Source: a virus
Length of the DNA stretch: 60,589 bases
Reading direction: 5' to 3' (one strand)
Virus record (IMG/VR): IMGVR_UViG_3300033151_000729
Span: 1-60,589 of that record
Positions 24,811 to 32,136 of this stretch are shown here, in pieces. Position 1 is the first letter of the stretch, and every line of letters begins with the position of its first letter. The notes under the pieces are model-generated. The model searched no databases. It was given only the letters and a program-made list of their open reading frames with translations, and was not told the DNA's origin. The position numbers were made by a program, and so were the translations under genes.

Positions 24811-25656
24811 ATGAGCAAGAAAGAGGCTGGCAGCACTGATACTACCATTGCAGAAGTAAAGGTCAAGGGGCTTGCGTTACTGCGAAAACCCTTTGAGCAG
24901 AAGCACATCAACCGCCTTCCGAAGCCAGCAAAGTGGCAGACTGATGCCCTGAAGGCCAATAAAAAACTCGGCATCAAATGCAAGCAATGCGGCGGATGGC
25001 ACCATAAAGACGTTGTCCATCTGGACTATGTAGGCCACGCTGCCTTGACAAGCAGACTACTAGACGCTGACCCCGACTGGAACTGGGAACCACTAGCAAA
25101 GACCCCCGAAGGTCTACCGCTATTTGACTCAGCTGGTGGGCTCTGGATTAAGATTACGATCCTTGGTGTCACCCGTATGGGCTACGGGTCTGCCGATGGG
25201 AAGAAAGGCGGGGATGCCGTGAAAGAGGTGATTGGTGATGCTCTGCGAAACGGCGGGATGCGATTTGGGGCTGCGCTTGACCTCTGGCACAAGGGGCAGG
25301 AGCCTCTTTACCATGAGGAGCAACCGGATACTGACCTAGAACCCAAGACAGCAGAGGGACAAGCAGCGCCTAGCAGCGAAAAGAAGAAAAAAAAGGAACA
25401 GTCTGGGAAAGAACAGCTGACCCCAGAAAACAAGCAACGGTGGTTCGTTGCCATGCACCGGTTCCAGGAAAATGAGTTCGAAAAGGTCACTGCTCACGTT
25501 TCGGTTAGTGCTAAAACAAAGGCTTTGTTGGAAAAAGACGCACTAAAGCCGCATATATACAAGTGCCCAGAACTCGACGGGCAGGAAGTTGGGCTAGTGG
25601 AGTGCGGCATCTCCTGCCCAACATCCAAATTTAACGGATGCCCGGTGCATAACTAA
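24811..25656 (+). CDS. Rad52-like single-strand annealing recombinase (281 aa)
   Basis: The core (about 15-170) follows the Rad52/ERF-like annealase pattern: LRKPFEQKHINRLPKP, CKQCGGWHHKDVVHLDYVGH, LLDADPDWNWEPLA, GLWIKITILGVTRMGYGSAD and KEVIGDALRNGGMRFGAAL. A Lys-rich linker and a Cys-containing C-terminus (CGISCPTSKFNGCP) follow. Anneals complementary ssDNA during phage recombination. The exonuclease gene starts at its last base, forming a classic two-gene module. Confidence 0.85.
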   Translation: MSKKEAGSTDTTIAEVKVKGLALLRKPFEQKHINRLPKPAKWQTDALKANKKLGIKCKQCGGWHHKDVVHLDYVGHAALTSRLLDADPDWNWEPLAKTPEGLPLFDSAGGLWIKITILGVTRMGYGSADGKKGGDAVKEVIGDALRNGGMRFGAALDLWHKGQEPLYHEEQPDTDLEPKTAEGQAAPSSEKKKKKEQSGKEQLTPENKQRWFVAMHRFQENEFEKVTAHVSVSAKTKALLEKDALKPHIYKCPELDGQEVGLVECGISCPTSKFNGCPVHN

Positions 25657-26291
25657 TGCCCTGGCTCAGTATTAAACAAAAATCCCCAGAATGGTGGCAA
25701 GCCAGACTGGGGAAAGTAACCGGATCAACCATTGCCTGCGTCATGGCCAATTACGGCAAACCGTTCGGGAACCCTGCCAGAAAGTTAGCGAGGAAATTGG
25801 CCAAGGAGATCGTTACCGGCGTACCGATAATTGAGGATGGGTTCGCCAACGCCCACATGACCAGGGGGGTAATTGAGGAGCCACTAGCAATTGCCCTTTA
25901 TGAACAGCAGCGCATGGATATTATAGAGCCTGGCGGGTTCTACGATTGCGGAATATATGGGGCCAGCCCGGACGGGAGATCCCTTCCAGGTGGAGTAATC
26001 GAAGCAAAATCTGCCATACTATCAATGCACCAAAAGCGGCTTAAACGGACGGGGCCTGATCCATCGTACAAGTGGCAACGGTGCCTTGAGTTAATGGCCG
26101 CAAACGAGTGCGAGGGGACTGAGTGGCTGGATTTTATGTCTTATTGCTCTGAGCTTGAAGGCGACGACCGGCTGAAGGTGTGGCGGATAAACCTTTGCGA
26201 CATTGAGGAAGACATATCCAAGGCTTACATCAGGTTAGGCAAATTTAAGGAGCTGCTTGATGATGAAGTTGAGGAGGTACGGTGGCGATGA
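25656..26291 (+). CDS. YqaJ / lambda-exonuclease-type recombinase nuclease (211 aa)
   Basis: QKSPEWWQARLGKVTGS near residue 8 and the catalytic core GASPDGRSL...GVIEAKS (D106, E116, K118) match the YqaJ viral recombinase family. It resects dsDNA 5' ends to give ssDNA for the annealase encoded immediately upstream. Length is normal for the family. Confidence 0.9.
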   Translation: MPWLSIKQKSPEWWQARLGKVTGSTIACVMANYGKPFGNPARKLARKLAKEIVTGVPIIEDGFANAHMTRGVIEEPLAIALYEQQRMDIIEPGGFYDCGIYGASPDGRSLPGGVIEAKSAILSMHQKRLKRTGPDPSYKWQRCLELMAANECEGTEWLDFMSYCSELEGDDRLKVWRINLCDIEEDISKAYIRLGKFKELLDDEVEEVRWR

Positions 26292-26461
26292 GACCATGCA
26301 AGGCATTTCCGACCGGCGCAGACATGAAAGAGCCAAGAAACGCAGAATGGTGCGAACAAAACATGCACCGGTCGATGTGCCAAAAATGCGGAAGATTTCC
26401 GGCTGATGGGCCGGAAGTCTCTGTTTACCAGAGGAAAACGAGATGCACAAGGAAAAAATAG
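26288..26461 (+). CDS. Small zinc-finger-like protein (57 aa)
   Basis: Starts at ATG 26288 overlapping the exonuclease stop. Cysteines at MRPCKAF, EWC, MCQKCGRF and TRCT suggest one zinc site. Overlaps the next gene by 19 bases. Typical small phage regulator or host inhibitor, unproven. Confidence 0.6.
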   Translation: MRPCKAFPTGADMKEPRNAEWCEQNMHRSMCQKCGRFPADGPEVSVYQRKTRCTRKK

Positions 26462-26625
26462 AAGCAGCGGCAAAGGCTCTGTGGGAATCAGATTCCCACG
26501 GGCTCCTTGAAAGAACAGGGCACCAGACAGACTACGAGTCAACGCCCGAAATAATCAAAATAGGACTGAGGCGAAAGGTCAGAATCGTACTGGAGGCAAT
26601 GGGGATCAAAAAGGATAATAGCTGA
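26443..26625 (+). CDS. Hypothetical small protein (60 aa)
   Basis: RBS AGAGGAAAACG before ATG 26443. Helical, charged, ending IVLEAMGIKKDNS. Last gene before a terminator at 26764-26795. Confidence 0.55.
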   Translation: MHKEKIEAAAKALWESDSHGLLERTGHQTDYESTPEIIKIGLRRKVRIVLEAMGIKKDNS

Positions 26626-26679
26626 ACATTGGCCAGAGCTGGCCGGATTGATCGGGCTGATAATCTCAGCCATTTTTGA

Positions 26680-26725
26680 ACTAAAAAGCCGGACTCCAAA
26701 GAGCCACCGGCCACGGGAACGAACT
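26680..26725 (+). repeat. Direct repeat flanking rha, upstream copy
   Basis: About 46 bases starting ACTAAAAAGCCGGACTCCAA that recur almost exactly at 27588-27632, where they encode the C-terminus of Rha. Here the copy is non-coding, which suggests a remnant of a former rha-like 3' end. Confidence 0.9.
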
Positions 26726-26763
26726 GGATCTTAATTCTTAATCATCGCTGCTAACCGTAGTTG

Positions 26764-26795
26764 AGCCCCTTCTTTTGGAGTTGGGGCTTTTTTTT
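26764..26795 (+). terminator. Rho-independent terminator
   Basis: AGCCCC...GGGGCT stem followed by eight T. Ends the recombination transcript before the separate rha promoter. Confidence 0.9.
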
Positions 26796-26836
26796 ATCAA
26801 ATTTCACTGAATTGTTTTCCAATCACGCTTTACTGA

Positions 26837-26889
26837 TTGACTCCTACCTAAGAGAGGGTTACAATACTACCAGTATAACATTAACCCTC
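26837..26889 (+). promoter_or_regulatory. rha promoter with nested inverted repeats
   Basis: TTGACT 26837-26842 and TACAAT 26860-26865 with 17-bp spacing. GAGGGTTA (26854-26861) overlaps the -10 and is mirrored by TAACCCTC (26882-26889), with ATACT-ACC-AGTAT nested between. The layout is that of an operator controlling rha, possibly by its own product. Confidence 0.75.
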
Positions 26890-26903
26890 AATGAAGGAAA
26901 AAT

Positions 26904-27650
26904 ATGGAATTGGTAATAGCAAAAAGCGGCAGCGTATTTTGCGACAGCAAGATGGTTGCGAAAAAATTCAACATGAAACATGCATACGTGGTGCGTACCA
27001 TTATTCAAGTGGCGGATGATATTTCAGACATCAGGGTGATTGGTTATCACCCTGATTTTTTCCCTGAAAAACGTGAATATCAGGGGCAGGATTACACTGC
27101 CTACCTGATGAACAGGGATTTCTTTTCGGCGTTGGTAATGAGGTTCAGAGGCAAGGGTGCCCTGAAATGGCAGCTTACTTTTATAGCAGCGTTTAACGCT
27201 ATGGAACAGCGTCTACTCCTTGGTACCACCAACAAGACTGACCAGCAGTGGATTGGGCAGCGTGAGCAAAGTAAGTTGGCCAGAAAAGAAGAAACGGACG
27301 TGATTAAGGAATTCGTTGAATACGCAACTGAGCAAGGGAGCAAATCGGCTAAATTTTACTATAAACATATCACTAACGCTGCATACAAAGCGCTGGATCT
27401 AATGGCAGCTAAAAAGCCAAAGCTTAGGGATACTCTCGACCTATATCAGCTTGCAGAGTTAACCTTGATAGAGAGGGAAGCAAGAGCGAAACTGAAGCTA
27501 TACATGGATCTTGGTCGCCACTACAAGGATATTTATTCATCCGTTAAGGATGATCTTCTCAGATATGGATCTGGGCTGCGCCTTGAAACTAAAAAGCCGG
27601 ACTCCAAAGAGCCCGGCCACGGGAGCGAGCTGAAGGGAGTCAGGTCGTAA
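26904..27650 (+). CDS. rha: Rha-family phage regulatory protein (248 aa)
   Basis: The N-terminal domain fits Rha: VFCDSKMVAKKFNMKHAYVV, RTIIQVADDI, then the DYTAYLMNRDFFSALVMRFRG...LKWQLTFIAAFNAME signature. The C-terminal half is helical and charged and ends with the repeated DNA that also lies upstream of the gene. Rha proteins regulate temperate-phage growth and can block it in IHF-deficient hosts; this phage brings its own IHF/HU-like proteins. A perfect 11-5-11 inverted repeat is embedded at 27030-27056. Confidence 0.85.
   Translation: MELVIAKSGSVFCDSKMVAKKFNMKHAYVVRTIIQVADDISDIRVIGYHPDFFPEKREYQGQDYTAYLMNRDFFSALVMRFRGKGALKWQLTFIAAFNAMEQRLLLGTTNKTDQQWIGQREQSKLARKEETDVIKEFVEYATEQGSKSAKFYYKHITNAAYKALDLMAAKKPKLRDTLDLYQLAELTLIEREARAKLKLYMDLGRHYKDIYSSVKDDLLRYGSGLRLETKKPDSKEPGHGSELKGVRS
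27030..27056. repeat. Intragenic perfect palindrome in rha (11-5-11)
   Basis: ATCAGGGTGAT, TGGTT, ATCACCCTGAT. It encodes the junction (DIRVIGYHPDFF) between the N-terminal part and the NRDFF core of Rha. Confidence 0.95.
27588..27632 (+). repeat. Direct repeat flanking rha, downstream copy
   Basis: Partner of 26680-26725, here encoding TKKPDSKEPGHGSEL at the Rha C-terminus. The pair brackets the rha promoter and gene as a cassette. Confidence 0.9.
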
Positions 27651-27756
27651 TATGTAAAGCCTCGGTCATTTGGCCGGGGCATTTTTGGCAAACCCGACCC
27701 CACGACGGGGCCGGTTGCATGAAGTAAATTTGAAACCTTTGAGAGAGTATATTACC

Positions 27757-28203
27757 ATGAGCATAGCAGATGTGCAAGCAACAGTTATCCTCAGTATTGC
27801 CACGGCATCAGTAATCACGATAGCCGAAAACGACATGGCAGGAGATGCAGGTCCAGTTATCCTCTACGCTGCGGAAGCGTGGAAAGGATCGGTTGCGGCT
27901 TGGCCAGAAACTGGAAACTGGGTAAAGAATACCCGGAAGGCAGCGGTAATCTGCAAGGATCTTACGGCCACGCTGGAAGGGGCTGCGGATCTCGGGCCGT
28001 GCCTCTTGATTATGCTGGCCCAGGCGGTCTTAATTAACCTGCGGGATAAAATCAAGAGCCCGGTGAAAATCGGTATCCTTGATGAACTACTGGAATCGGT
28101 CAACTCGGCTTTGGATATTTTTGACCCAGATGAAAAAGATTTGACCTCTAGAGCTGAAGCTGATCGTCTTTGTGGATTGATAAATAAGAGGATTAGAGCA
28201 TGA
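27757..28203 (+). CDS. Hypothetical helical protein (148 aa)
   Basis: Start at ATG 27757; the frame is open upstream but lacks a ribosome site there. Ala-rich helices (VQATVILSIATASVITIAEND) and an acidic end. Overlaps the HTH gene by 4 bases. The length and repeated amphipathic helices are compatible with a small helical-bundle protein. No function recognised. Confidence 0.6.
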   Translation: MSIADVQATVILSIATASVITIAENDMAGDAGPVILYAAEAWKGSVAAWPETGNWVKNTRKAAVICKDLTATLEGAADLGPCLLIMLAQAVLINLRDKIKSPVKIGILDELLESVNSALDIFDPDEKDLTSRAEADRLCGLINKRIRA

Positions 28204-28505
28204 AAAAAGCTAAAAAACAGCACTCCGCCACCCAGCGGGTGGTTAACTCCAGAGAAATCAGGGGAAGCATGACCCGCCAGGAGCTCGCAGAAGTGCTATC
28301 GATCGGCACCGGCAGGGTAAGTAAAAGGTCAGTGGAGAACTGGGAACTCGGCAAGCGGAAGCCATCCGGGACATCAGAATCTCTTCTTTGCCTGGTCCAG
28401 ATGATCTTTGAAAAGGGAAAGGTTACCAGAGAGGAGCTAATCGGAGATATTGTGCTCATGGAGGACATCGGAGACGACCTGACCAGGGGCCTTGTCGGTC
28501 TCTGA
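28200..28505 (+). CDS. XRE-type helix-turn-helix regulator (101 aa)
   Basis: MTRQELAEVLSIGTGRVSKR followed by SVENWELGKRKPSG is the standard HTH_3 pattern (helix 2, helix 3 and the WE.G.R.P end). A probable transcription factor, possibly the repressor counterpart of the antirepressors. The hairpin CCACCCAGCGGGTGG near its start recurs at 38091-38105. Followed by a bidirectional terminator. Confidence 0.8.
   Translation: MKKAKKQHSATQRVVNSREIRGSMTRQELAEVLSIGTGRVSKRSVENWELGKRKPSGTSESLLCLVQMIFEKGKVTREELIGDIVLMEDIGDDLTRGLVGL
28228..28242. repeat. 15-base hairpin CCACCCAGCGGGTGG, copy 1
   Basis: Lies inside the XRE-type gene near its 5' end; the identical 15-mer is at 38091-38105 between two replication-module genes. 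Could be a shared protein-binding site or coincidence. Confidence 0.6.
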
Positions 28506-28530
28506 ATTTGTTTGACAGGAAACAAGAAAT

Positions 28531-28574
28531 AATCCCCAAAGACGACCAATGAACGGTTATCTTTGGGGATTTTT
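28531..28574. terminator. Bidirectional terminator between convergent units
   Basis: AATCCCCAAAGA and TCTTTGGGGATT form a perfect 12-bp stem with T-runs usable on the + strand; A-rich sequence on the other side helps the leftward transcript. Confidence 0.85.
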
Positions 28575-28701
28575 AATTGATTGGGTTTTGATTATTCCTC
28601 CCCTGGCGGGTGCCCAACCTCACCCCACGCGGCAAAATTAGTATCATCAATCTCGTAAACCTCTTTTTCCTGCGCTTCAGCTCGTCTAATTTTCTAGCCA
28701 T
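28573..28701 (-). CDS. Small basic peptide (42 aa)
   Basis: MARKLDELKRRKKRFTRLMI start with GGAGGAAT just before the ATG. Very basic first half, so perhaps nucleic-acid binding. Its stop abuts the terminator at 28531-28574. Start overlaps the last base of the upstream gene. Confidence 0.5.
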   Translation of the reverse strand: MARKLDELKRRKKRFTRLMILILPRGVRLGTRQGRNNQNPIN

Positions 28702-28925
28702 TATTCCTCCTCAATCTCAGCAAGAGCCGACTCAACACAAGTGCCATTAACATCCTCAAAGGCAGCAACAGCCATGTTCCACATCATTATTTCTTGCGGA
28801 TGACTTGACTCTCTAAAAACAAACCCCTCCGGTGAGGTATATCCAAATATCAAATAAAGCCTCCTGGCCAGCTCGTTACAATCCTGGACTACTTCTTCGT
28901 TGGTTCTTCCGGTCTCCACATTCAA
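28701..28925 (-). CDS. Hypothetical protein (74 aa)
   Basis: Helical, acidic at the end (SALAEIEEE). Overlaps the zinc-ribbon gene by 4 bases. Part of a five-gene leftward set of small proteins; no function recognised. Confidence 0.6.
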   Translation of the reverse strand: MNVETGRTNEEVVQDCNELARRLYLIFGYTSPEGFVFRESSHPQEIMMWNMAVAAFEDVNGTCVESALAEIEEE

Positions 28926-29209
28926 ACCTCCAGCCGATCAACAACAAATTCCTGCTTGCAACGACAGCAGGTGTATTCCAACTTCAGCCCACTCCACTTC
29001 GCCGGCTTACTCGGTCCACCGAATAGCGGCGACCCGATGCTACAACTAGGAGCATAGTCACCATCAGCATTATACGGAGCCTGCGTCAGGTTCAGATCCC
29101 ATTTGCAATCAGGATTTGGGCACTGTACCCGTACTTCATAGGTAACTATTCCTGCTACTGTTTTCACGTCACGCTCCTGTTGATCTTTCCAGCGCAAATC
29201 TGCAACCAA
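28922..29209 (-). CDS. Zinc-ribbon protein (95 aa)
   Basis: CPNPDCKWD (about 30) and CCRCKQEF (about 80) could form one zinc ribbon around a beta-rich middle. The annotated start overlaps the upstream gene by 46 bases; a later non-ATG start is possible. Confidence 0.6.
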   Translation of the reverse strand: MVADLRWKDQQERDVKTVAGIVTYEVRVQCPNPDCKWDLNLTQAPYNADGDYAPSCSIGSPLFGGPSKPAKWSGLKLEYTCCRCKQEFVVDRLEV

Positions 29210-29421
29210 AGCGCATCAAAGCCAATATCCTCGGCCATAGAGCAAAAGAATTCCATATCCGCATCGACCTTCACAGGCACCTCCCCGCCGTCCTGATTAT
29301 GCATAATCACACCCAGCTCTCCTTTTTCGCCCATGGCAAAAATTTGATCATCATAGGCCACCCTCCCGCCATTGCACAGTATCTGCATCAGGAGCTCTTG
29401 GGGCTTTCTTAATTTCGGCAT
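29164..29421 (-). CDS. Hypothetical protein (85 aa)
   Basis: Alpha/beta sequence, beginning MPKLRKPQELLMQILCNGGR. Overlaps neighbours at both ends. Function unknown. Confidence 0.6.
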   Translation of the reverse strand: MPKLRKPQELLMQILCNGGRVAYDDQIFAMGEKGELGVIMHNQDGGEVPVKVDADMEFFCSMAEDIGFDALWLQICAGKINRSVT

Positions 29422-29651
29422 TCTTCCTCCTCAGCCTGATAAAACCCACAGGCAGGATTCTTGCATTTAATCTTCAGCAGTCCATTCCTGGTCCTGCCAC
29501 TCCTTCTGGTTCCGCAATACTGGCCAACCTTCTCGCTCCAGTCATTCCGCCATCTCTGGCGGTGCTTGCAGGTCTTGCAAGTATTCTTGGCCACGTTTCC
29601 TGTTGCCGGTAGCGTGTTCACCTTTCCGGATAGCTTGATTTGCTCCATCAT
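29409..29651 (-). CDS. Small zinc-finger protein (80 aa)
   Basis: Start chosen at ATG 29651, which overlaps the upstream stop (TAATG). CKTCKHRQRW, QYCGTRRSGRTR and CKNPACGFY give four to five cysteines for a zinc site with Arg-rich surroundings. Likely nucleic-acid or protein binding. Confidence 0.6.
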   Translation of the reverse strand: MMEQIKLSGKVNTLPATGNVAKNTCKTCKHRQRWRNDWSEKVGQYCGTRRSGRTRNGLLKIKCKNPACGFYQAEEEECRN

Positions 29652-29959
29652 TACGCCAACTCGGCCCAGTCGGGGCAATCTTTCCTTCCGGCATATGTTG
29701 CCCCGAAAATATCGAACTCTAGTTTTATGCACCACCTGGTTTTATAAGTAGTGTGTTTAATTTCCGCAGCCCCTGTTGATTGGCAGTAATCCTCATAATC
29801 TTCACCATCAAGCTCGACCTCCTTATTGCTCTTGCAAGATGCGCACGCCTTCTGTTGAGGATTCCAGAGACAGTTCTTTTCATGCTGTCTCATTCCCGAC
29901 TTGGTTCTTAGATATTTCTTACACCCATACTCACACAGGTATGCCTCTATTATCTTCAT
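29651..29959 (-). CDS. C2HC zinc-finger-like protein (102 aa)
   Basis: An N-terminal finger (CEYGCKKYLRTKSGMRQHEKNC) resembles a C2H2/C2HC module, followed by CASCKSN. First gene of the leftward cluster; its leader carries a copy of the start-associated repeat. Zinc-finger proteins of this size often act as host-takeover factors, but no target can be inferred. Confidence 0.6.
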   Translation of the reverse strand: MKIIEAYLCEYGCKKYLRTKSGMRQHEKNCLWNPQQKACASCKSNKEVELDGEDYEDYCQSTGAAEIKHTTYKTRWCIKLEFDIFGATYAGRKDCPDWAELA

Positions 29960-29969
29960 CTGGTCACCT

Positions 29970-29989
29970 AGTTAAATTCTTGACATACC
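29970..29989 (-). repeat. Start-associated repeat, copy 1
   Basis: Leftward reading GGTATGTCAAGAATTTAACT, a diverged copy of the GGTATGTCAATTAAATTTAAC element found before four other leftward genes (32077, 32671, 32911, 33546-33662). Confidence 0.7.
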
Positions 29990-30008
29990 TATATGTATCA
30001 TGTATTTT
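29980..30008 (+). promoter_or_regulatory. Promoter for the 30051-31531 genes
   Basis: TTGACA 29980-29985 and TATTTT 30003-30008, spacing 17. Overlaps start-associated repeat copy 1, so both directions may be controlled here. Confidence 0.65.
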
Positions 30009-30050
30009 ATATTTAATCAAACAGTTTATTAATCAAACAATGGGAGCAGC

Positions 30051-30320
30051 ATGGATCACAAAGAATTCTTAAGCAAAATAGGGAAATCAAGGTCCCCTAA
30101 AAAACTAGCCGCCATCAGGGAAAACTGCAAAAAGCCGAGATTCTCCAGGCGGGCGATACTGACCCATCTAGACGGCCTACTTGACGAGCTAGAGGATTTC
30201 GAAGGCATGACCCCGGCAGAAGTCAAGGAACAAGGCAAGGCGACAAACGAGGCTTACGGCAGATGGTCTGCGCTTAGTTCGCTAATGGGCGATATCAAAA
30301 ACAACAGAATCAAGAGGTGA
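30051..30320 (+). CDS. Hypothetical helical protein (89 aa)
   Basis: GGGAGCAGC precedes ATG 30051. Basic N-terminal half (KIGKSRSPKKLAAIRENCKK), then acidic helix. First gene of the ssb-containing unit. No family recognised. Confidence 0.6.
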   Translation: MDHKEFLSKIGKSRSPKKLAAIRENCKKPRFSRRAILTHLDGLLDELEDFEGMTPAEVKEQGKATNEAYGRWSALSSLMGDIKNNRIKR

Positions 30321-30322
30321 TC

Positions 30323-30706
30323 ATGTTCCGAGATATAAAGGCAGGGGATACCGTGCTTGTCAAGTCGTCACTGTGGGTAACCACGTTTAAAGTTGAAACA
30401 TTCTGGCTACCAGCGACCGTAACCAGAACCACAGAGACGCAGTTCCTGGTCGGTAACGACAGGCACCGCAAGAGCAACGGAAGCATGGTTGGCGGCAAGC
30501 CTTACGACCGTTGCTACCTGGAAAACGAGGAGCACAAGGATGAGTCCGAGAAGTACAAAAAGAGGAAGGAGGATGTGGAAAACCGTTACGAAATCACAAA
30601 CCACCTCAGCCATATAAAGGAGATAGATTTTCTAAATCATCCGCATCAACATGCGGTGATCGCCTTGATGAAGCAAATTTTAACGCTTAAACCAAAGGAG
30701 AAGTAA
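30323..30706 (+). CDS. Hypothetical protein (127 aa)
   Basis: ATG 30323 with AGAGG five bases upstream; a GTG at 30317 is an alternative. N-terminal beta-rich stretch (DIKAGDTVLVKSSLW) and helical, charged C-terminal half. Followed directly by the 44-aa gene. Confidence 0.6.
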   Translation: MFRDIKAGDTVLVKSSLWVTTFKVETFWLPATVTRTTETQFLVGNDRHRKSNGSMVGGKPYDRCYLENEEHKDESEKYKKRKEDVENRYEITNHLSHIKEIDFLNHPHQHAVIALMKQILTLKPKEK

Positions 30707-30841
30707 ATGAACAAATGGTTTTGGAAAATGGCTTACTGTAAACGGCGAGCTATCCCTCCAGCTCAGCTCTGGGCATGGGGCTGGGCTGAGGCTGCCTGGG
30801 AACTGGTAAATAAACTACCCGTGAAGGGTACAAAGAGGTGA
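30707..30841 (+). CDS. Trp-rich small peptide (44 aa)
   Basis: MNKWFWKMAYCKRRAIPPAQ, then LWAWGWAEAAWELV. AAAGGAGAAGTAA before the ATG. Amphipathic and Trp-rich, compatible with membrane association. Its end carries a hairpin repeat shared with the next gene. Confidence 0.55.
   Translation: MNKWFWKMAYCKRRAIPPAQLWAWGWAEAAWELVNKLPVKGTKR
30812..30830 (+). repeat. Hairpin repeat before a start codon, copy 1
   Basis: AAACTACCCGTGAAGGGTA; TACCC and GGGTA can pair. It is followed by an AGAGGTGA ribosome site and the TTG start at 30846. Copy 2 sits in the same place before ssb. Confidence 0.8.
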
Positions 30842-30845
30842 TAGA

Positions 30846-31070
30846 TTGAAGCTAGCAATAAGTATAGATGATGATAAGTTTTGCATTTCCATCACAGGCG
30901 AAAGCGATTGGTCGACTGATGGAGGTTATACCTTTGAAGACGTAACAAACACGCATAAGCTCGAGGAAGCAGAAGCGCGAGACTTATTATCTAAGCTTGA
31001 GGAATATTTCCGTCCTGCCGCTGGATATAAAAACAAACTACCCGTGAAGGGTATAGAGGATGAAGCATGA
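30846..31070 (+). CDS. Hypothetical acidic protein (74 aa), TTG start
   Basis: Starts with TTG 30846 behind AGAGGTGAT; no nearer ATG. Beta-strand-like N-terminus ([17 protein letters not shown]) and acidic helix. Overlaps ssb by 4 bases, suggesting coupled translation. Confidence 0.6.
   Translation: MKLAISIDDDKFCISITGESDWSTDGGYTFEDVTNTHKLEEAEARDLLSKLEEYFRPAAGYKNKLPVKGIEDEA
31035..31053 (+). repeat. Hairpin repeat before ssb, copy 2
   Basis: Identical to 30812-30830, again followed by an AGAGG-type ribosome site. The encoded NKLPVKG tail is shared by the two upstream proteins, so the repeat may act at RNA level. Confidence 0.8.
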
Positions 31071-31531
31071 TAAATAAAGTAATCTTACTCGGTAATCTAG
31101 GTAACGACCCAGAGCAACGCTCTACTCAGGGAGGGGTCGCAATGTCCACCTTCAATGTGGCAACAACAGAACGCTGGAAAGGGCAAGATGGCCAGCAACA
31201 GGAGCAGACCGAATGGCATCGGGTCATTGCCTGGAAGCAACTGGCCGAAATATGCAACAAGTACCTGAAAAAAGGCTCCAAGGTCTACATTGAAGGGAAA
31301 CTCCAAACCAGAAAGTGGCAGGATCAGGAAGGCAATGACCGCTATACCACTGAAATTGTAGCCCGTGATATGAAAATGCTTTCTCCGCAGGGCGATGGCG
31401 GCGGGCAGGGCGGAAGGCAAGGTGGAAGACAAGGCGGTTATGATCCCGACCCAGGTACCTCTAATGATGATGGACATGACAACCCCAATACAACAGGGTA
31501 TGGTGGCGGGGGGAGTGACGTACCCTTCTGA
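31067..31531 (+). CDS. ssb: Single-stranded DNA-binding protein (154 aa)
   Basis: OB-fold at residues 1-105 ([50 protein letters not shown]), a Gly/Gln/Arg-rich linker and a SDVPF tip similar to the bacterial SSB end that recruits replication partners, though less acidic. Coats ssDNA during replication and recombination. Confidence 0.96.
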   Translation: MINKVILLGNLGNDPEQRSTQGGVAMSTFNVATTERWKGQDGQQQEQTEWHRVIAWKQLAEICNKYLKKGSKVYIEGKLQTRKWQDQEGNDRYTTEIVARDMKMLSPQGDGGGQGGRQGGRQGGYDPDPGTSNDDGHDNPNTTGYGGGGSDVPF

Positions 31532-31568
31532 TATTATTTAGTAGCCGTCCGAAAATCCCGGACACCTC

Positions 31569-31598
31569 AAAGCCCGTCCAGAAATGGATGGGCTTTTT
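31569..31598 (+). terminator. Terminator after ssb
   Basis: AAAGCCCGTCCA and TGGATGGGCTTT around GAAA, followed by T-rich sequence. Strong stem-loop. Confidence 0.9.
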
Positions 31599-31622
31599 AA
31601 TTCCCTCGAATTCGAGGGAATT
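31599..31622. repeat. 24-bp perfect palindrome after ssb
   Basis: AATTCCCTCGAA directly joined to TTCGAGGGAATT. It carries the CCCTC/GAGGG half-site also seen at rha and kilA-N, abuts the ssb terminator, and is a candidate regulator-binding site. Confidence 0.9.
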
Positions 31623-31677
31623 GGAACAGCAACCCAGTGGCAAAAAACTCACTGAGTTGCAACGGAAGAGTGGTTAT

Positions 31678-32067
31678 CTAAAATATTTTATCAAAAAAAT
31701 CACTGATAGCCGCCTCTACCTGCTTCTCGCAAAACTCACCCCCATCGCCGTCCCCGTTGCCATCAGCGATCCAGATAGAGCCTTCGCTTTGCCGACATAT
31801 AACGAACTTTCCGATATTGACCTTGTGAAACGTGGGGTCATCGTCATGAAGGCGATACATTCCGGCTTGCTTGCTCTTACCCTCACTTTCCAGGCATTCT
31901 ATACACCTCTGGTCGTTGATAATTTCTACACCAAAACAAGTACAGTAATCGTCCCCGTCCTCGCTACCCTCTGGGTTAAAAAGCTTGCACGACTCTATCT
32001 TGTGATTGACCACTCTCCAACATCTTGCCCTATCCACCATTTTCACGGTAACTTTAATTTCTGACAT
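31678..32067 (-). CDS. Cys-rich hypothetical protein (129 aa)
   Basis: CKLFN, DYCTCFGVE, RCIECLES and CRQSEG place four to six cysteines in the first two thirds, compatible with a metal site. CTGGAGCAAAC before the ATG. Leader carries the start-associated repeat. Confidence 0.6.
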   Translation of the reverse strand: MSEIKVTVKMVDRARCWRVVNHKIESCKLFNPEGSEDGDDYCTCFGVEIINDQRCIECLESEGKSKQAGMYRLHDDDPTFHKVNIGKFVICRQSEGSIWIADGNGDGDGGEFCEKQVEAAISDFFDKIF

Positions 32068-32076
32068 TGTTTGCTC

Positions 32077-32107
32077 CAGTTAATTTAATTGACATACCGC
32101 TTTATAG
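32077..32107 (-). repeat. Start-associated repeat, copy 2
   Basis: Leftward reading begins CTATAAAGCGGTATGTCAAT and ends TAACTG, 10 bases before the ATG at 32067. A hairpin CCCCGG...CCGGGG-type stem precedes it. Confidence 0.85.
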
Positions 32108-32136
32108 CCCCGTCCGTAAGGCCGGGGCGTGCCGGT

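Noticed and set aside
31588-32064. Rightward 158-codon frame after ssb
   Set aside because: Begins in the terminator/palindrome region and covers the Cys-rich leftward gene, which has a ribosome site and conserved leader.
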